The translations under genes and the position numbers were made by a program. A stretch of DNA of 64,000 bases from REEB481 sp964586595 (GTDB lineage: Bacteria; Bacteroidota; Bacteroidia; NS11-12g; UBA955), in the NCBI GenBank assembly GCA_964586595.1, contig CAZPHB010000005.1, positions 81,944 through 145,943 on the forward strand. Direction: 5' to 3'. Below the pieces are notes generated by a model. It made no database searches. It was not told the origin of the DNA and saw only the letters and a list, made by a program, of their open reading frames with translations. Positions 26,201-35,479 of the stretch are shown here, in pieces; the first letter of the stretch is position 1; each line of letters begins with the position of its first letter.

Positions 26201-26818
26201 CTGTATATGGAACGTGACGGCTGCAGTCAAACCTTGCTGTTGCCTGATTCCATCCACGTGCACGCGCGGCCGGTGGCTGCATTTGACGTTTTCCCCGGAA
26301 CCATCATTGATTGGGAATATCCTACGGTAACCCTACAGTCCAATGCTGTTTGTCCTGATTCACTGAAACACTTTTGGACGATACAAGGACAGGGTGCGGT
26401 TGGATGGACGCAGCGTGGCGTGCGTCCGGTGGTGAACTTCCCTACCCCCGGAGATTATGACATCCTGCTGCGCGCTGTTTCAGTATTTGGATGCGCAGAT
26501 GAATCCATCAGGCAGGTGAAGGTGAATCCTCCCTTAAATTATTTTGTGCCAAATGCATTCACTCCCGACGGGCGTTTGCCGGAGGAAAACAATGAATTTA
26601 AGGTTACCATTGCTGAGGAAGTTGCAGATTTTAGTCTGGTTGTTTACGATCGCTGGGGACAAAAAGTGTTTCAAGGTGATTTGCCTGAAACGGGTTGGGA
26701 CGGGAGAAATGCCGATGGAACAGTACTGCCTTCAGGTGCATACGCCTGGACGCTTCAGTTTAGAACCGCCTCCGGAAGGGCTGTAGCCTCAAACGGTTTG
26801 GTGATATTATTGCGCTGA
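23294..26818 (+). CDS. Giant secreted protein, paralogue of the preceding one, with T9SS type B C-terminal domain
   Basis: A 1174-residue exported protein. Signal peptide residues 1-23 (ending SAHA), then SHVIGGEITYKKQSGNTYQF and VVYRNC, matching the start of the 1493-residue protein. Shared further on: GLYLDSLNGDLVFTP, EWRR and LIGTVRRDLQYLV. It ends in FVPNAFTPDGRLPEENNEF ... VVYDRWGQKVFQG ... GWDGRNADGT, a type B sorting domain. ATG 23294 is chosen because it gives the signal peptide; the longer opening at 23249 runs through the terminator. A TATATTTG element at 23280-23287, 6 bases before the ATG, may be its own -7 box, without a matching -33. It probably arose by tandem duplication and divergence. 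Confidence 0.85.
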   Translation: MKRVVYLLMLCCSLTAVHFSAHASHVIGGEITYKKQSGNTYQFQLVVYRNCAECAFNTENCPDIPDLDVLGAPGTLQAGQKLGSIDLSKSGIHDITPVCKTIPSACSSNPGINSGVEAWTYTGTFDFTALSSVQCKLHISVRIDARTDAWGTAEYFYNYTALDLCNNLSNNSPKLNAPAFYLLAEHEPFRYNLQAQDVDGDSLSYHLVAAQKGYERNVLYPSGLTPKQPLDVFCGGSTPCPVNPNANPPTGLYLDSLNGDLVFTPVTNGARGFLVLEVREWRRIGGEMTLIGTVRRDLQYLVLSVKNAAPSLKIVGTDEWHCAGDESCIEVYGNDPAFLGVQDSMLLQVDADFTGFQFKQNNSKRGTADASFCWTPSNAQVRSTPYRLTFSVRDQACPLNLKAFSSIRIRVAEKVKAGMVLTPDTCGYLDATGTASIAHAGHVYQWYLFNSKDELVAQETGIRTRFQLPEGGRFRLRLELKNAITSCLSIAEDSIFIPAFTRPVTGIHAPVQLCPGMLGTAMLHVQGGTKPFRYLWDGLPGDSVHAFQMPTEPWKSYLKEIHFVDHMGCTVKQRLQVQPFPYQHIAFRDTAICSSAPDLLLRPLWSSTATLNVQMLKGTSTLTGQWPNYRLRHQGSVGVHELEAFYSDDFGCMRRDTASILVTQLPNHGIGKLPDLCEGQPVLDLRIESGLRLSGGTWEADGMIIPGDTLITLNLLPGSIFIKYRWSGGGCIIEHGQQLQVLPKPILSLSGQLPHVLCAEREQTLELKATPQGGYWYGSNIQGSTLQIPGAAASLFAVYHYADPLSHCADTIHYRLETVLPPKFTRIEGYEPSICAGEYLDVSVQSTHGSDFKFGSSQEDALSYTAGFRTRFSPVPVAGSAFLQITAISENVCPDADTLLAIRIKPMPLLVPQFTATSGCAPFETELNVNAPPSLFPDQYRWISTAQIQSLGAHQFRFIGNEPGIYPLALYMERDGCSQTLLLPDSIHVHARPVAAFDVFPGTIIDWEYPTVTLQSNAVCPDSLKHFWTIQGQGAVGWTQRGVRPVVNFPTPGDYDILLRAVSVFGCADESIRQVKVNPPLNYFVPNAFTPDGRLPEENNEFKVTIAEEVADFSLVVYDRWGQKVFQGDLPETGWDGRNADGTVLPSGAYAWTLQFRTASGRAVASNGLVILLR

Positions 26819-26828
26819 GCGACCTTAC

Positions 26829-28124
26829 TTACGACTGGCCTTGCAGCCTGCCGTCGTTTACCCTAAGCAACAACCAGATGCTGATTACAAAAAACGACAT
26901 CAGGATGAGTACACTGTTGCGCATGTCGTGGGTGACGTGGTCAATCAGCGCGTAAATAAGGGTTCCAAGCGCGATGCCCGTTTTCTCGGCAAATTCATAC
27001 AAACTGAAATAGGACGCAGTATCCTGCGTGTCAGGGATGAATTTCGCATAGGTTGCGCGCGAAGTACTTTGGATGCCACCCATCACCAGGCCTACAAAAG
27101 AACCAAGGATGAAGAAGGGTAATTCTTCGCCCACGGGCAAATAATAAGCCGCAAGGCAAATCAGCACCCAAATAATTGTGGCCAGCAATAAAGCCGTTCT
27201 GTTTCCTTTTTTACCCGAAAGCCATGAAAAGAACATGGCGCCCGGGATGGCAATGAGTTGGATGATCAGCACGGTGACAATCAGGTACGAAGTACTTATT
27301 TTCAGGGTGTCTTTACCAAACAAAGTTGCCAGGTACATGATGGTTTGAACGCCCATGTTGAATACAAAAAAGGCCATGAGGAAGCGCATGAGCATTTGGT
27401 CTTTTCTGGCCATGTTCCAGGCATTATTCAACTCTTTAAAACCTTTTCCCACCATTTCACGCAGCGTCGCTTCCGTGTGGTTGCGCACTGCCGGCAAGCG
27501 GTTAAAGGTTATTTGGGAAAATGCGAGCCACCAGATGCCTACAGAAAGAAAGGATATTCTGGATGGCAATGTGTCGGCCCCGGCCAAACCAAACCATTCC
27601 GGCTTTTGGATGAGCAACAAGTTGAGGATGAGCAAAAGCACACTTCCTGCATAACCTAATGAATATCCGCGGGCGCTGAGCTTGTCAAAGCGATCGGGAG
27701 TTGCAATATCCGGCAGGTATGAATTATAGTAAACCAAACTTCCGGCGAAGCCGATGGTGCCCAGCATCAGTGTGGCGATGCCGGTGCCTACGTTCTTGCC
27801 GGTGAAAAAGAACATCGCCATGCAGCTTAATGCGCCCAGCCACACAAAAAAGCGCATATAGTTTTTCTTGTTGCCTCGGTAGTCAGATATACCTGACAAG
27901 AGCGGAGACAGGAACGCAATCAGCAGAAAAGAAGCAGAAACCGCGTATTCATAGATGGCCGTATTCTTTACCGGAACGCCCAGAACATCGACCATGGCGG
28001 GTGTTGTTTGCTGGTAGTAAATGGGGAAGATTGCCGTGGCAATACTCAGGGAAAAAACACTGTTGGCCCAATCATACATGGCCCACCCCCAAAGAGTGCG
28101 GGGTTGATTTTTTTCGAAGTTCAT
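26829..28124 (-). CDS. MFS transporter, UMF1 family
   Basis: A 431-residue, about 12-helix major facilitator protein. The start NFEKNQPRTLWGWAMYDWANSVFSL is characteristic of the UMF1 family (WAMYDWANS), whose founder is a yeast vacuolar effluxer of amino acids; bacterial members are uncharacterised exporters. A central charged loop lies around residues 215-245. ATG 28124 is preferred to a GTG three codons upstream. The stop lies 10 bp from the convergent giant protein gene. It is downstream of clpX on the same strand but separated by 32 bp and functionally unrelated. Confidence 0.88.
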   Translation of the reverse strand: MNFEKNQPRTLWGWAMYDWANSVFSLSIATAIFPIYYQQTTPAMVDVLGVPVKNTAIYEYAVSASFLLIAFLSPLLSGISDYRGNKKNYMRFFVWLGALSCMAMFFFTGKNVGTGIATLMLGTIGFAGSLVYYNSYLPDIATPDRFDKLSARGYSLGYAGSVLLLILNLLLIQKPEWFGLAGADTLPSRISFLSVGIWWLAFSQITFNRLPAVRNHTEATLREMVGKGFKELNNAWNMARKDQMLMRFLMAFFVFNMGVQTIMYLATLFGKDTLKISTSYLIVTVLIIQLIAIPGAMFFSWLSGKKGNRTALLLATIIWVLICLAAYYLPVGEELPFFILGSFVGLVMGGIQSTSRATYAKFIPDTQDTASYFSLYEFAEKTGIALGTLIYALIDHVTHDMRNSVLILMSFFVISIWLLLRVNDGRLQGQS

Positions 28125-28156
28125 TGGCTGCACAAGTGTGTGCCAAGATACATCAA

Positions 28157-29398
28157 TCAGGCTGCCATTGTATTGCCTCTATGTTTTTTCCATTGCTCCT
28201 GAGCATCTTCCAGATTGATGTTCAAGGTTTTCTTTTTCATGCCAGGAGCGGCGAACATGAAGTCCATCATGATCACTTCACAAATACTGCGCAAACCCCG
28301 GGCGCCGAGCTTATAGGCAAATGCCTGGTCAACAATGAAGTCGATGACTTCCGGAGCGATGTTCAGCTTGATGCCGTCCAGTTCGAACAGGCGCACGTAT
28401 TGTTTGATGAGTGCGTTCTTGGGCGCTGTAAGGATGCTTCTGAGTGTTTCCTTATCCAATGATTCCATGGTGGTAAGGATGGGCAACCGGCCAATGATTT
28501 CGGGGATCAATCCGTAGGCACGCAAATCGGAAGGACTGATGTTTTTAAGCAGTTGGTCTTTTACAGCTTCCGGATTTCCATTGCTCGCTTTTTTAAAGCC
28601 AACCTGTTGTTTGTTGATGCGCCGGGCAATGATTTTTTCAATGCCTTCGAATGCACCGCCGCAAATGAACAGGATGTTCGAAGTGTCGATCTTCACATAT
28701 TTCTGGTCAGGATGCTTGCGCCCACCTTCGGGGGCCACATGGGCAATGGTTCCTTCAAGAATTTTCAGCAATCCTTGCTGCACACCTTCACCACTCACAT
28801 CACGCGTGATGGAAGGGTTGTCTGATTTGCGCGAAATCTTGTCCACTTCGTCGAGGTAAATAATGCCTCTTTCGGCCTGCTTTGGGTCGTAGTTGGCTAC
28901 CTGCAGGAGCCTGGACAAAATACTTTCTACGTCTTCTCCTACATAACCGGCTTCGGTAAGTACCGTGGCATCGGCAATGCAGAAGGGCACATTCAGGAAT
29001 TTAGCAAGTGTTTTGGCCAAAAGCGTTTTACCGGTTCCGGTTTCTCCGATGAGCAGGATGTTGCTTTTTTCGAGTTCTACATCCTGTGTTCCGGATTGGT
29101 GTTGCAGGCGTTTGTAGTGGTTGTAAACCGCAACAGCCATGGTTTTTTTAGCATCGTCTTGCCCGATGATGTAATGATCCAAATAATCGGTAATGGACTT
29201 CGGGCTTGGTATTTCCTGGATGGGCGTTTGTTTTGGGTCCTGCACCTGACCGTTTTCGATGCCCAATTCCTGTTCTACGATTTTAAAAGCCTGTTCTGCG
29301 CAGTTTTCGCAGATATGTCCTTCCAGCCCGGAGATGAGCATCAGGGCTTCCGTCTTCTTTTTTCCGCAGAAGGAACAATGTGCTTCTTTCGTTTTCAT
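28157..29398 (-). CDS. clpX: ATP-dependent Clp protease ATP-binding subunit ClpX
   Basis: A 413-residue AAA+ unfoldase that feeds substrates into ClpP. The N-terminal zinc-binding domain has Cys8, Cys11, Cys30 and Cys33. The AAA+ module has Walker A GETGTGKT, Walker [11 protein letters not shown], a [19 protein letters not shown] sensor region, and the ClpP-docking loop (QVGF variant of IGF) after RRINKQ. Length is typical. It follows clpP by 35 bp in the tig-clpP-clpX order conserved across bacteria. Confidence 0.97.
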   Translation of the reverse strand: MKTKEAHCSFCGKKKTEALMLISGLEGHICENCAEQAFKIVEQELGIENGQVQDPKQTPIQEIPSPKSITDYLDHYIIGQDDAKKTMAVAVYNHYKRLQHQSGTQDVELEKSNILLIGETGTGKTLLAKTLAKFLNVPFCIADATVLTEAGYVGEDVESILSRLLQVANYDPKQAERGIIYLDEVDKISRKSDNPSITRDVSGEGVQQGLLKILEGTIAHVAPEGGRKHPDQKYVKIDTSNILFICGGAFEGIEKIIARRINKQQVGFKKASNGNPEAVKDQLLKNISPSDLRAYGLIPEIIGRLPILTTMESLDKETLRSILTAPKNALIKQYVRLFELDGIKLNIAPEVIDFIVDQAFAYKLGARGLRSICEVIMMDFMFAAPGMKKKTLNINLEDAQEQWKKHRGNTMAA

Positions 29399-29433
29399 TC
29401 CGCTAGCTAACAGCCGTAGGTTGAAATGGTTCT

Positions 29434-30138
29434 TTATTTTTTCGGATTACGCCCGAGCACTTCGTCAATCATGCCATATTCCTTGGCTTCGCTGGCCGTC
29501 ATCCAGTGGTCACGATCGCTGTCTTTCTCCACCTGTTCAAACGGTTGCCCGCTGTGCTCACTGATGATGTTGTACAGTTCGGTTTTCAGTTTTGAAATTT
29601 CGCGGTAGGTAATCTCAATATCTGAAGCCTGTCCCTGTGCGCCACCCAATGGTTGGTGGATCATCACCCGACTGTGTTGCAGCGCGCTGCGTTTGCCTTT
29701 TTCACCTGCGCACATCAATACGGCAGCCATACTTGCGGCCATTCCCGTGCAAATGGTGGCCACGTCGCTGCTGATATACTGCATGGTGTCATAGATGCCC
29801 AATCCTGCATAAACAGATCCTCCGGGACTGTTGATGTAAATCTGAATGTCGCGGTTGGGGTTGGAGCTTTCCAGAAACAGCAATTGTCCCATTACAATGT
29901 TGCTTACTTCATCATAAATGGGAACACCCAAAAATATTATCCGGTCCATCATCAGCCTGGAGAAAATGTCCATGGCTACAGCATTCATTTGACGTTCTTC
30001 GATGATGTTCGGTGTGAGGTTTACCACTCCGGGAACTACATCATTCATGTACTTGTCTACATAAATACTGTTCAGGCCCAGGTGTTTTACAGCGTATTTT
30101 CTAAATTCTTGTCCGTGATTCATAAGCGTTTCATTCAT
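29434..30138 (-). CDS. clpP: ATP-dependent Clp protease proteolytic subunit
   Basis: A 234-residue serine peptidase subunit that forms the double-heptamer chamber. Catalytic Ser126 is in [10 protein letters not shown] and His151 in [11 protein letters not shown]; the handle-region aspartate follows in ASDIEI. The substrate-binding [15 protein letters not shown] stretch is present. The start is ATG 30138; Met6 is an alternative. About 35 residues precede the canonical core, longer than in E. coli but common in Bacteroidota. It starts 6 bp after tig. Confidence 0.97.
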   Translation of the reverse strand: MNETLMNHGQEFRKYAVKHLGLNSIYVDKYMNDVVPGVVNLTPNIIEERQMNAVAMDIFSRLMMDRIIFLGVPIYDEVSNIVMGQLLFLESSNPNRDIQIYINSPGGSVYAGLGIYDTMQYISSDVATICTGMAASMAAVLMCAGEKGKRSALQHSRVMIHQPLGGAQGQASDIEITYREISKLKTELYNIISEHSGQPFEQVEKDSDRDHWMTASEAKEYGMIDEVLGRNPKK

Positions 30139-30144
30139 TAAACA

Positions 30145-31518
30145 TCAATGGTGGTGTTTGTGTTCGTTCACATGACTGAAATACTGCTCAACGGTCACCG
30201 GAACTATATTGAGTGAAATCATGCCGCGGATGGCTTCGAAGGCTTTGCGTTGTATCACCCTGTCTGCCATTCGCCTTTTAAAGTCCTGATCTTTGAGCTG
30301 TTTCTCCGCATAATCCACAATCAGGTTTCCGGCATTCATCAGGCCGTATTGCCTGTACAAATCTGCCACATATTCGTAGGCCGCGCCGCGCAATTCATCC
30401 TCTTGAACCTGGATGTTCTGGGCACTTGCTATTTTTTCGATCACGAGTTGTCTGCGCAAAACGTCTCCTTCTTCGGCGAAGCGTGCATCGATGTTTTCGG
30501 CATTGTAGGTTTCCTGTTTGGTGGTGGTAAGCCAACGTTTCAGGAATGCTTCAGGAAGGTCGATGTTGTGTTTGATGGTGAGCAAATGACTGATTTGATG
30601 ATCCAGCCATAACTCGGCTTCATTGGCATAATAGCGTTCCAGATTTTCTTTGACGCGCTGCCTGTATTCTTCTTCATTGGAAGGGTAATTTTCAGGGCCG
30701 TATATTTCCTGGTAATATGCTTCATTCAATTCGGCTGGTTCACGGCGTTTGATTTCATTTACCTGCAGTTGAAACTCCATGTTCAGGTCTTTTACCGCTT
30801 CTTCCTGAATGCCGAGTGTGTTGCGGATTACGGTATCGTTGTTGTTGAACAGCTGGAAGATGTTCACGTTCAGCACGGCACCTGGCTTCACACCGAGGAG
30901 CTGTTGCTTCAAAGCCTCATCCTGAATCATACCCGCTACCAACGATGCGGGCCTGTCCACCACGCCACCTTCCAATACGGCTCCTTGCTCGTTCAATTCG
31001 CTCAGGGTTCCGGAAATCATGTCTTCAGCTTCGGCCTGATCTACCGGTGTTAGGGTGCCCAGGCGGTTGCGCATGTAGTTGATGTCTTTATCTATTTCCT
31101 GGTCATCGACGGAAATTTGGAACAATTCAAGTACATCCTCTTTGCCAATATTCAATTCAAAAGCAGGGGCCAGGCCTAAATCGAAGGGGAACACAAAATC
31201 TTTGTCGGTTTCAGGATTAAACCTGGTGGCAACACGTTCGCTGCTCAGAGGATAGCCGAGGATGTCAATATTATGTTCGCTGAGGTAGTTGTTCAGCGTA
31301 TCAGAAGCCATGCGCTGCACTTCTTCCGCAAGAATACTCTTCCCATAGAAACGTTTTACCATTTCAATAGGCGCCTTTCCGGGGCGAAATCCGCGGATGG
31401 CGATGGTTTTTTGCATTGAACGCAATTCTTTTTCAACCTGAGGCGCGTAATCTTCTGCGCTCAATTCAATGGTCAATGTTGCGTTCAGATCGTCAATCTT
31501 TTCGTAATTAACTTTCAC
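30145..31518 (-). CDS. tig: Trigger factor, ribosome-associated chaperone and peptidyl-prolyl isomerase
   Basis: A 457-residue chaperone binding nascent chains at the ribosome exit. The ribosome-binding signature GFRPGKAPIEMVKRFYGKSI is at about residues 43-62; a degenerate FKBP-like domain (about 150-235) and a long helical C-terminal domain follow. It ends HVNEHKHHH. A TACCTTTG element on the minus strand at 31546-31539 is a plausible -7 box. It leads the tig-clpP-clpX operon. Confidence 0.95.
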   Translation of the reverse strand: MKVNYEKIDDLNATLTIELSAEDYAPQVEKELRSMQKTIAIRGFRPGKAPIEMVKRFYGKSILAEEVQRMASDTLNNYLSEHNIDILGYPLSSERVATRFNPETDKDFVFPFDLGLAPAFELNIGKEDVLELFQISVDDQEIDKDINYMRNRLGTLTPVDQAEAEDMISGTLSELNEQGAVLEGGVVDRPASLVAGMIQDEALKQQLLGVKPGAVLNVNIFQLFNNNDTVIRNTLGIQEEAVKDLNMEFQLQVNEIKRREPAELNEAYYQEIYGPENYPSNEEEYRQRVKENLERYYANEAELWLDHQISHLLTIKHNIDLPEAFLKRWLTTTKQETYNAENIDARFAEEGDVLRRQLVIEKIASAQNIQVQEDELRGAAYEYVADLYRQYGLMNAGNLIVDYAEKQLKDQDFKRRMADRVIQRKAFEAIRGMISLNIVPVTVEQYFSHVNEHKHHH

Positions 31519-31660
31519 AGGACTTCAAAATTTGGCTGCAAAGGTACTGGTTTAAGCACGAAATAGGTGTGTCCGGATTGAAGACCTGATATTGCTAACA
31601 GAGCATAAGTTTTTTAAAACAAAAGGGAAAATGATTCGCGGAAATCAATCTGCCATCACT

Positions 31661-31690
31661 AAAAAAGCAGGTTGACTATTCGGCCCCTGC
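31661..31690 (-). terminator. Possible terminator for tRNA-Leu
   Basis: On the minus strand GCAGG (31690-31686) can pair with CCTGC (31671-31667), followed directly by TTTTTT (31666-31661). The stem is short and the loop is 14 bases, so the call is weak. Confidence 0.35.
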
Positions 31691-31749
31691 AAGCTGCGCT
31701 GCAGGCCCTGATTGCAGGATGAAATTAATGCTTCCTGCGGGAAATAAAG

Positions 31750-31831
31750 TGCGGACGGGGGGACTCGAACCCACACGCCTTGCGGCACCAGATCCTAAGT
31801 CTGGCTCGGCTACCAATTACGACACGTCCGC
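31750..31831 (-). tRNA. tRNA-Leu (anticodon UAG)
   Basis: The minus strand folds as a class II tRNA: acceptor GCGGACG/CGTCCGC (31831-31825 with 31757-31751), discriminator A at 31750, anticodon stem CCAGA/TCTGG with loop CTTAGGA and anticodon TAG (31797-31795), a long variable arm TGCCGCAAGGCG typical of Leu, and a T arm with GGTTCGAGTCC. The 3' CCA is not encoded. It reads CUA and probably other CUN codons. Confidence 0.93.
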
Positions 31832-31943
31832 CTGAACAAAAGCGATGCGCAAAAATTCAGTGGTGCAAAGATAGGGCGACGAAATTGCATCTGCATCATG
31901 CCTCAGAGATTAGCCTGCGGCGTCGCATTATATTTGTACATCT

Positions 31944-34181
31944 ATGACCGTATTGACGCCAGAAGTTCAGAAAGCTGAGCAAGAGAAGCAGGAGATTGTG
32001 AAGCGTTACCGGGCTTTGTTGCGCTCGGCAGGTGCGATAGGGAATGAACGTCGGAAGTTAATCCGCACCGCCTTTGAGGTAGCCTTGGAGGCCCATCGGG
32101 GTACGTATAGAAAAAGTGGTGAGCCGTATATTTTTCATCCCTTGGCTGTGGCCCAAATTGCGGCACAGGAACTTGGGTTGGGGCCTAATTCCATTGCTTG
32201 TGCCCTGATGCATGACGTGGTTGAAGATTCTGATGTAACTCTGGAGGATATTGAATTGCAGTTTGGGCCTAAAATTGCCCGGGTGATCAATGGTTTAACC
32301 AAGATTTCTGCGGTGCATTTCGAAGCCGGTCAAAGCGTACAGGCAGAAAATTTCCGCAAGATGTTGCTCACCATCAGCGACGATTTACGTGTTATTCTGG
32401 TGAAGTTATGCGACCGTTTGCACAATATGCGTACCCTGAGCAGCATGTCGCACAGCAGTCAGTTGAAAATTTCATCCGAAACATTATTCCTTTACGCACC
32501 GTTGGCACACAGACTTGGGTTGTATGCCATTAAAACAGAGTTGGAAGACCTTTCCATCAAATACACAGAGTCGGAGAAGTACGAAGAAATAGCGCGCAAA
32601 CTGGCGGCCACAAAAACACAACGAAACAGATACATCAGAGAGTTTATCGAGCCCTTGCGCGAAAAACTTGAAACGGCAGGGTTGAACATCTGCGAAATAA
32701 AAGGCCGGCCGAAATCCATTTACAGCATCCTGCAAAAAATGAGGAAGCAGGGTATTCCCTTTGAGCAGGTTTATGATCAGTTTGCCATCCGCATTATTGT
32801 GAATTCGGATCCGCAACATGAAAAAGAAGCATGCTGGCGTGCCTTCAGCATCATTACCGACATTTACAAAACGCAGGCAGATCGGCTCAGGGATTGGCTC
32901 ACCACTCCGAAAGCCAATGGTTATGAGGCCCTGCACACCACCGTGCTTGGACCTAAAGCGAAATGGGTAGAGGTGCAAATTCGCAGCAAGCGGATGGACG
33001 ATATTGCCGAACGCGGACTGGCTGCACATTGGCGGTATAAAGCCAGCAGCGCACAGACCACACCTCAGGACGCCACCTTCGATAATTGGCTGGCTCGGGT
33101 GAAGGAAATGGTTGAAAACCGGGAACTCAACGCCTTAGAGTTTCTTGATGATTTTAAATTCAGCCTGCTGAGTGAGGAAATTTATGTGTTTACGCCCAAG
33201 GGCGACATCCGCAATCTGGCCAACAAAAGCACGGCGTTGGATTTTGCATTTGAAATACACAGCGATATCGGTGCCAAGTGCATCGGAGCTAAAGTGAATG
33301 GAAAACTTGTGCCCATCAGTCATACCCTTAAAAACGGAGATTTGGTGGAAATCATCACGTCCCAAAAACAAAGGGTACATGAAGACTGGCTGGATTTTGT
33401 GGTTACCGGAAAAGCCAAAGGCAAAATCCGCAACAGCCTTCGGGAAGACAAGCGGCAAAAGGCAGAAGAAGGTTTGGAGCTGCTGCAGCGTAAATTCAGG
33501 AATGCCAAAGTGCAATTCAACGACCAGATGGCGCAGCGGGTGATGCGTTACTTCCATCAAAAGTCATTGACGGATTTATACTACAACATCGCCCTGGGGA
33601 AAATCTCCAGAGAAGACCTCGAAGTGTCCAAGATTTTGGCACCCAAGGAAGAAAAAAGCACGAACGAAGAGTTGATTCCCGCATCCAAGGAAGACAGTGC
33701 CATTCCTTATGTTCCGCGCAAAAATGAAGAAATCATCGTTGGTGACGACCATGAGCTGAATTATTCATTGGCCAAATGCTGCAACCCCATCCCCGGTGAT
33801 CCAATTTTCGGGTTTGTGACCATTGGGGAGGGCGTGAAGATTCACCGCATCAATTGTCCCAATGCCATATCGCTGATGAGTAATTACGGGTACCGCATCA
33901 TCAAAGCAGAATGGAAGGCGAAGTTTAATTTCGATAAAGCTTTTCTTGCGGGCATCCGCATTTCCGGCATTGACGACGTAGGCGTGGTAAGCCGCATTAC
34001 CGATTTGATTTCCAAAGAGTTGCAGGTAAACATGAAGTCCATCACCTTCAGCAGCCAGGCCGGCACCTTTGAAGGAACCATCATCTTGTACATTTACGAT
34101 ACCACACACCTGAATGAACTCATACACAAGCTGGAATCTACCAACAAGCACATGACGGTAACGAGGATAGATCTGGCTTAA
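31944..34181 (+). CDS. RelA/SpoT bifunctional (p)ppGpp synthetase/hydrolase
   Basis: A 745-residue stringent-response enzyme. The N-terminal HD hydrolase domain has the metal motif HDVVED at residues 90-95; the synthetase domain has GRPKSIYSILQKM, YDQFAIRIIV and ANGYEALHTTV; a TGS domain follows near residue 410 (EEIYVFTPKGDIRNLANKS); a conserved Cys/zinc-finger segment NYSLAKCCNPIPGD is near 605; the C-terminal ACT domain covers about 660-745. Both catalytic domains keep their key residues, as expected for the single long RSH of Bacteroidota. It is divergent from tig and convergent with the GlmU-like gene. Confidence 0.95.
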   Translation: MTVLTPEVQKAEQEKQEIVKRYRALLRSAGAIGNERRKLIRTAFEVALEAHRGTYRKSGEPYIFHPLAVAQIAAQELGLGPNSIACALMHDVVEDSDVTLEDIELQFGPKIARVINGLTKISAVHFEAGQSVQAENFRKMLLTISDDLRVILVKLCDRLHNMRTLSSMSHSSQLKISSETLFLYAPLAHRLGLYAIKTELEDLSIKYTESEKYEEIARKLAATKTQRNRYIREFIEPLREKLETAGLNICEIKGRPKSIYSILQKMRKQGIPFEQVYDQFAIRIIVNSDPQHEKEACWRAFSIITDIYKTQADRLRDWLTTPKANGYEALHTTVLGPKAKWVEVQIRSKRMDDIAERGLAAHWRYKASSAQTTPQDATFDNWLARVKEMVENRELNALEFLDDFKFSLLSEEIYVFTPKGDIRNLANKSTALDFAFEIHSDIGAKCIGAKVNGKLVPISHTLKNGDLVEIITSQKQRVHEDWLDFVVTGKAKGKIRNSLREDKRQKAEEGLELLQRKFRNAKVQFNDQMAQRVMRYFHQKSLTDLYYNIALGKISREDLEVSKILAPKEEKSTNEELIPASKEDSAIPYVPRKNEEIIVGDDHELNYSLAKCCNPIPGDPIFGFVTIGEGVKIHRINCPNAISLMSNYGYRIIKAEWKAKFNFDKAFLAGIRISGIDDVGVVSRITDLISKELQVNMKSITFSSQAGTFEGTIILYIYDTTHLNELIHKLESTNKHMTVTRIDLA

Positions 34182-34199
34182 ACCTTGCTGATTGCGGAC

Positions 34200-35372
34200 T
34201 TATGCATCCGCATCTTCCCAGTAACGCAGTTCGCGTGTACGTTCAAATACGCTGCGCAGCATTTCTTCTTCTGCCGGTGAAAGATCCTTTTTGCGGCGTT
34301 CAAATACCCTGCGCACTGTTGCCAGTGCCTGGTCGGGCTTATGGGTCACAAAGCCTGAGGCACCGCCCCAGGCAAAATCCGGAATGAAGTTCCGGGGGAA
34401 TCCCGCCCCAAATACATTACAGGCAACGCCAACCACAGTGCCGGTATTGAACATGGTATTGATGCCACATTTGCTGTGGTCGCCCATAATCAATCCGCAG
34501 AATTGCAGTCCGGTTTTTTCGAAACGCTTGCTGCCGTAATGCCACAGCTTCACTTCGTCATAGTTGTTCTTCAGGTTGCTGTTGTTGCTGTCTGCGCCAA
34601 GATTACACCAGGTGCCAATGACGCTGTTCCCCAGAAATCCTTCGTGGGCCTTGTTGCTGTATCCCAGCACTACTGAATTATTGATCTCTCCGCCTATTTT
34701 ACAATGTGGGCCGATGCTGGTTCCGGTGTAAATGCGCGTTCCCATCTTCAATTGACTGTGCGCGCCCAGGCTGAACGGCCCGCGAATCAAACAGCCTTCC
34801 ATCACTTCGCTGTCGGCATCCAGATAAACCGGGCCTTCAGTGGTGTTGAAAATACTGCAGTTTGCCTTTGCACCAGGTTCCAGGAATACCGGATAGGAGC
34901 CAATCACCTTATTGCTGGGGTCTAGTGGAGCGCTTTCGCGTCCTTGCGTGATCCAGGCAAAGTCTGCCTTGATCTGTTCGGCATTGTGCAAAAACAAATC
35001 CTGGGGCCGGCGGATCATGACCACCGGATGTTCGTGCGTATGTTGGGTTTGGGGTGCACCGGCCTTGCGCAGCAAGAGGGTTCCGTCGGGATGCATCAGT
35101 GTGTCACCGGCCTGCATGGTGGTCATGGATTGAAGCAGGGCAGCGTCGGGTAAGAGGCGTCCGTTAATGGACCAACTCGAGTGTTCCGAACCCGTGAACA
35201 AAGCGCTCAGATGCGGTACAGTTACATAGGAAACTGCGCCGGCTCCAAGCAGCCTGGACCATTTCTCGGCGATGCTCAGTATCCCTGTGCGCAGGTCAGC
35301 TGCGGGTCGGGTAAGGGTCAACGGATACAGGTCGCCGTGCAGCGCGTCGTCGAAAAAGTTGAGGCCAATCAT
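34200..35372 (-). CDS. GlmU-like sugar nucleotidyltransferase family protein
   Basis: A 390-residue protein of the Bacteroidota GlmU-like family. The N-terminal part (LNFFDDALHGDLYPLTLTRPAADLRTGI) resembles a nucleotidyltransferase with the family TRPxxDLRxGI motif; the C-terminal half is a left-handed beta-helix of hexapeptide repeats (around residues 180-330: GPVYLDADSEVMEGCLIRGPFSLGA), as in sugar-phosphate acetyltransferases. It may make UDP-GlcNAc or another nucleotide sugar; the substrate is unproven. It lies 107 bp below rpmE on the same strand, after a terminator. Confidence 0.85.
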   Translation of the reverse strand: MIGLNFFDDALHGDLYPLTLTRPAADLRTGILSIAEKWSRLLGAGAVSYVTVPHLSALFTGSEHSSWSINGRLLPDAALLQSMTTMQAGDTLMHPDGTLLLRKAGAPQTQHTHEHPVVMIRRPQDLFLHNAEQIKADFAWITQGRESAPLDPSNKVIGSYPVFLEPGAKANCSIFNTTEGPVYLDADSEVMEGCLIRGPFSLGAHSQLKMGTRIYTGTSIGPHCKIGGEINNSVVLGYSNKAHEGFLGNSVIGTWCNLGADSNNSNLKNNYDEVKLWHYGSKRFEKTGLQFCGLIMGDHSKCGINTMFNTGTVVGVACNVFGAGFPRNFIPDFAWGGASGFVTHKPDQALATVRRVFERRKKDLSPAEEEMLRSVFERTRELRYWEDADA

Positions 35373-35432
35373 GATGCTGCAAATTAACCGATAAAGCCAC
35401 GTTACTTTTCAGCGGGCGCTGTGGAAAAAAGA

Positions 35433-35456
35433 AAACCCCGCCGCAAGGCAGGGTTT
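35433..35456 (-). terminator. Rho-independent terminator after rpmE
   Basis: AAACCCCGCC (35433-35442) and GGCAGGGTTT (35447-35456) form a 10-bp stem with one mismatch around a GCAA loop. On the minus strand a T-rich tract (TTCTTTTTTC) follows, 24 bases below the rpmE stop. Confidence 0.8.
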
Positions 35457-35479
35457 CATGATTTTTCTGTGGAAAAGCT

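Larger units (their letters stand above)
31519..31943. other. 425-bp intergenic region between divergent tig and relA/spoT
   Basis: It holds the tRNA-Leu gene, -7-like boxes for tig (31539-31546, minus), the tRNA (31866-31873, TATCTTTG on minus) and relA/spoT (31929-31936, TATATTTG on plus), and a weak hairpin below the tRNA. Bases 31560-31660 show nothing I can name. Confidence 0.5.
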
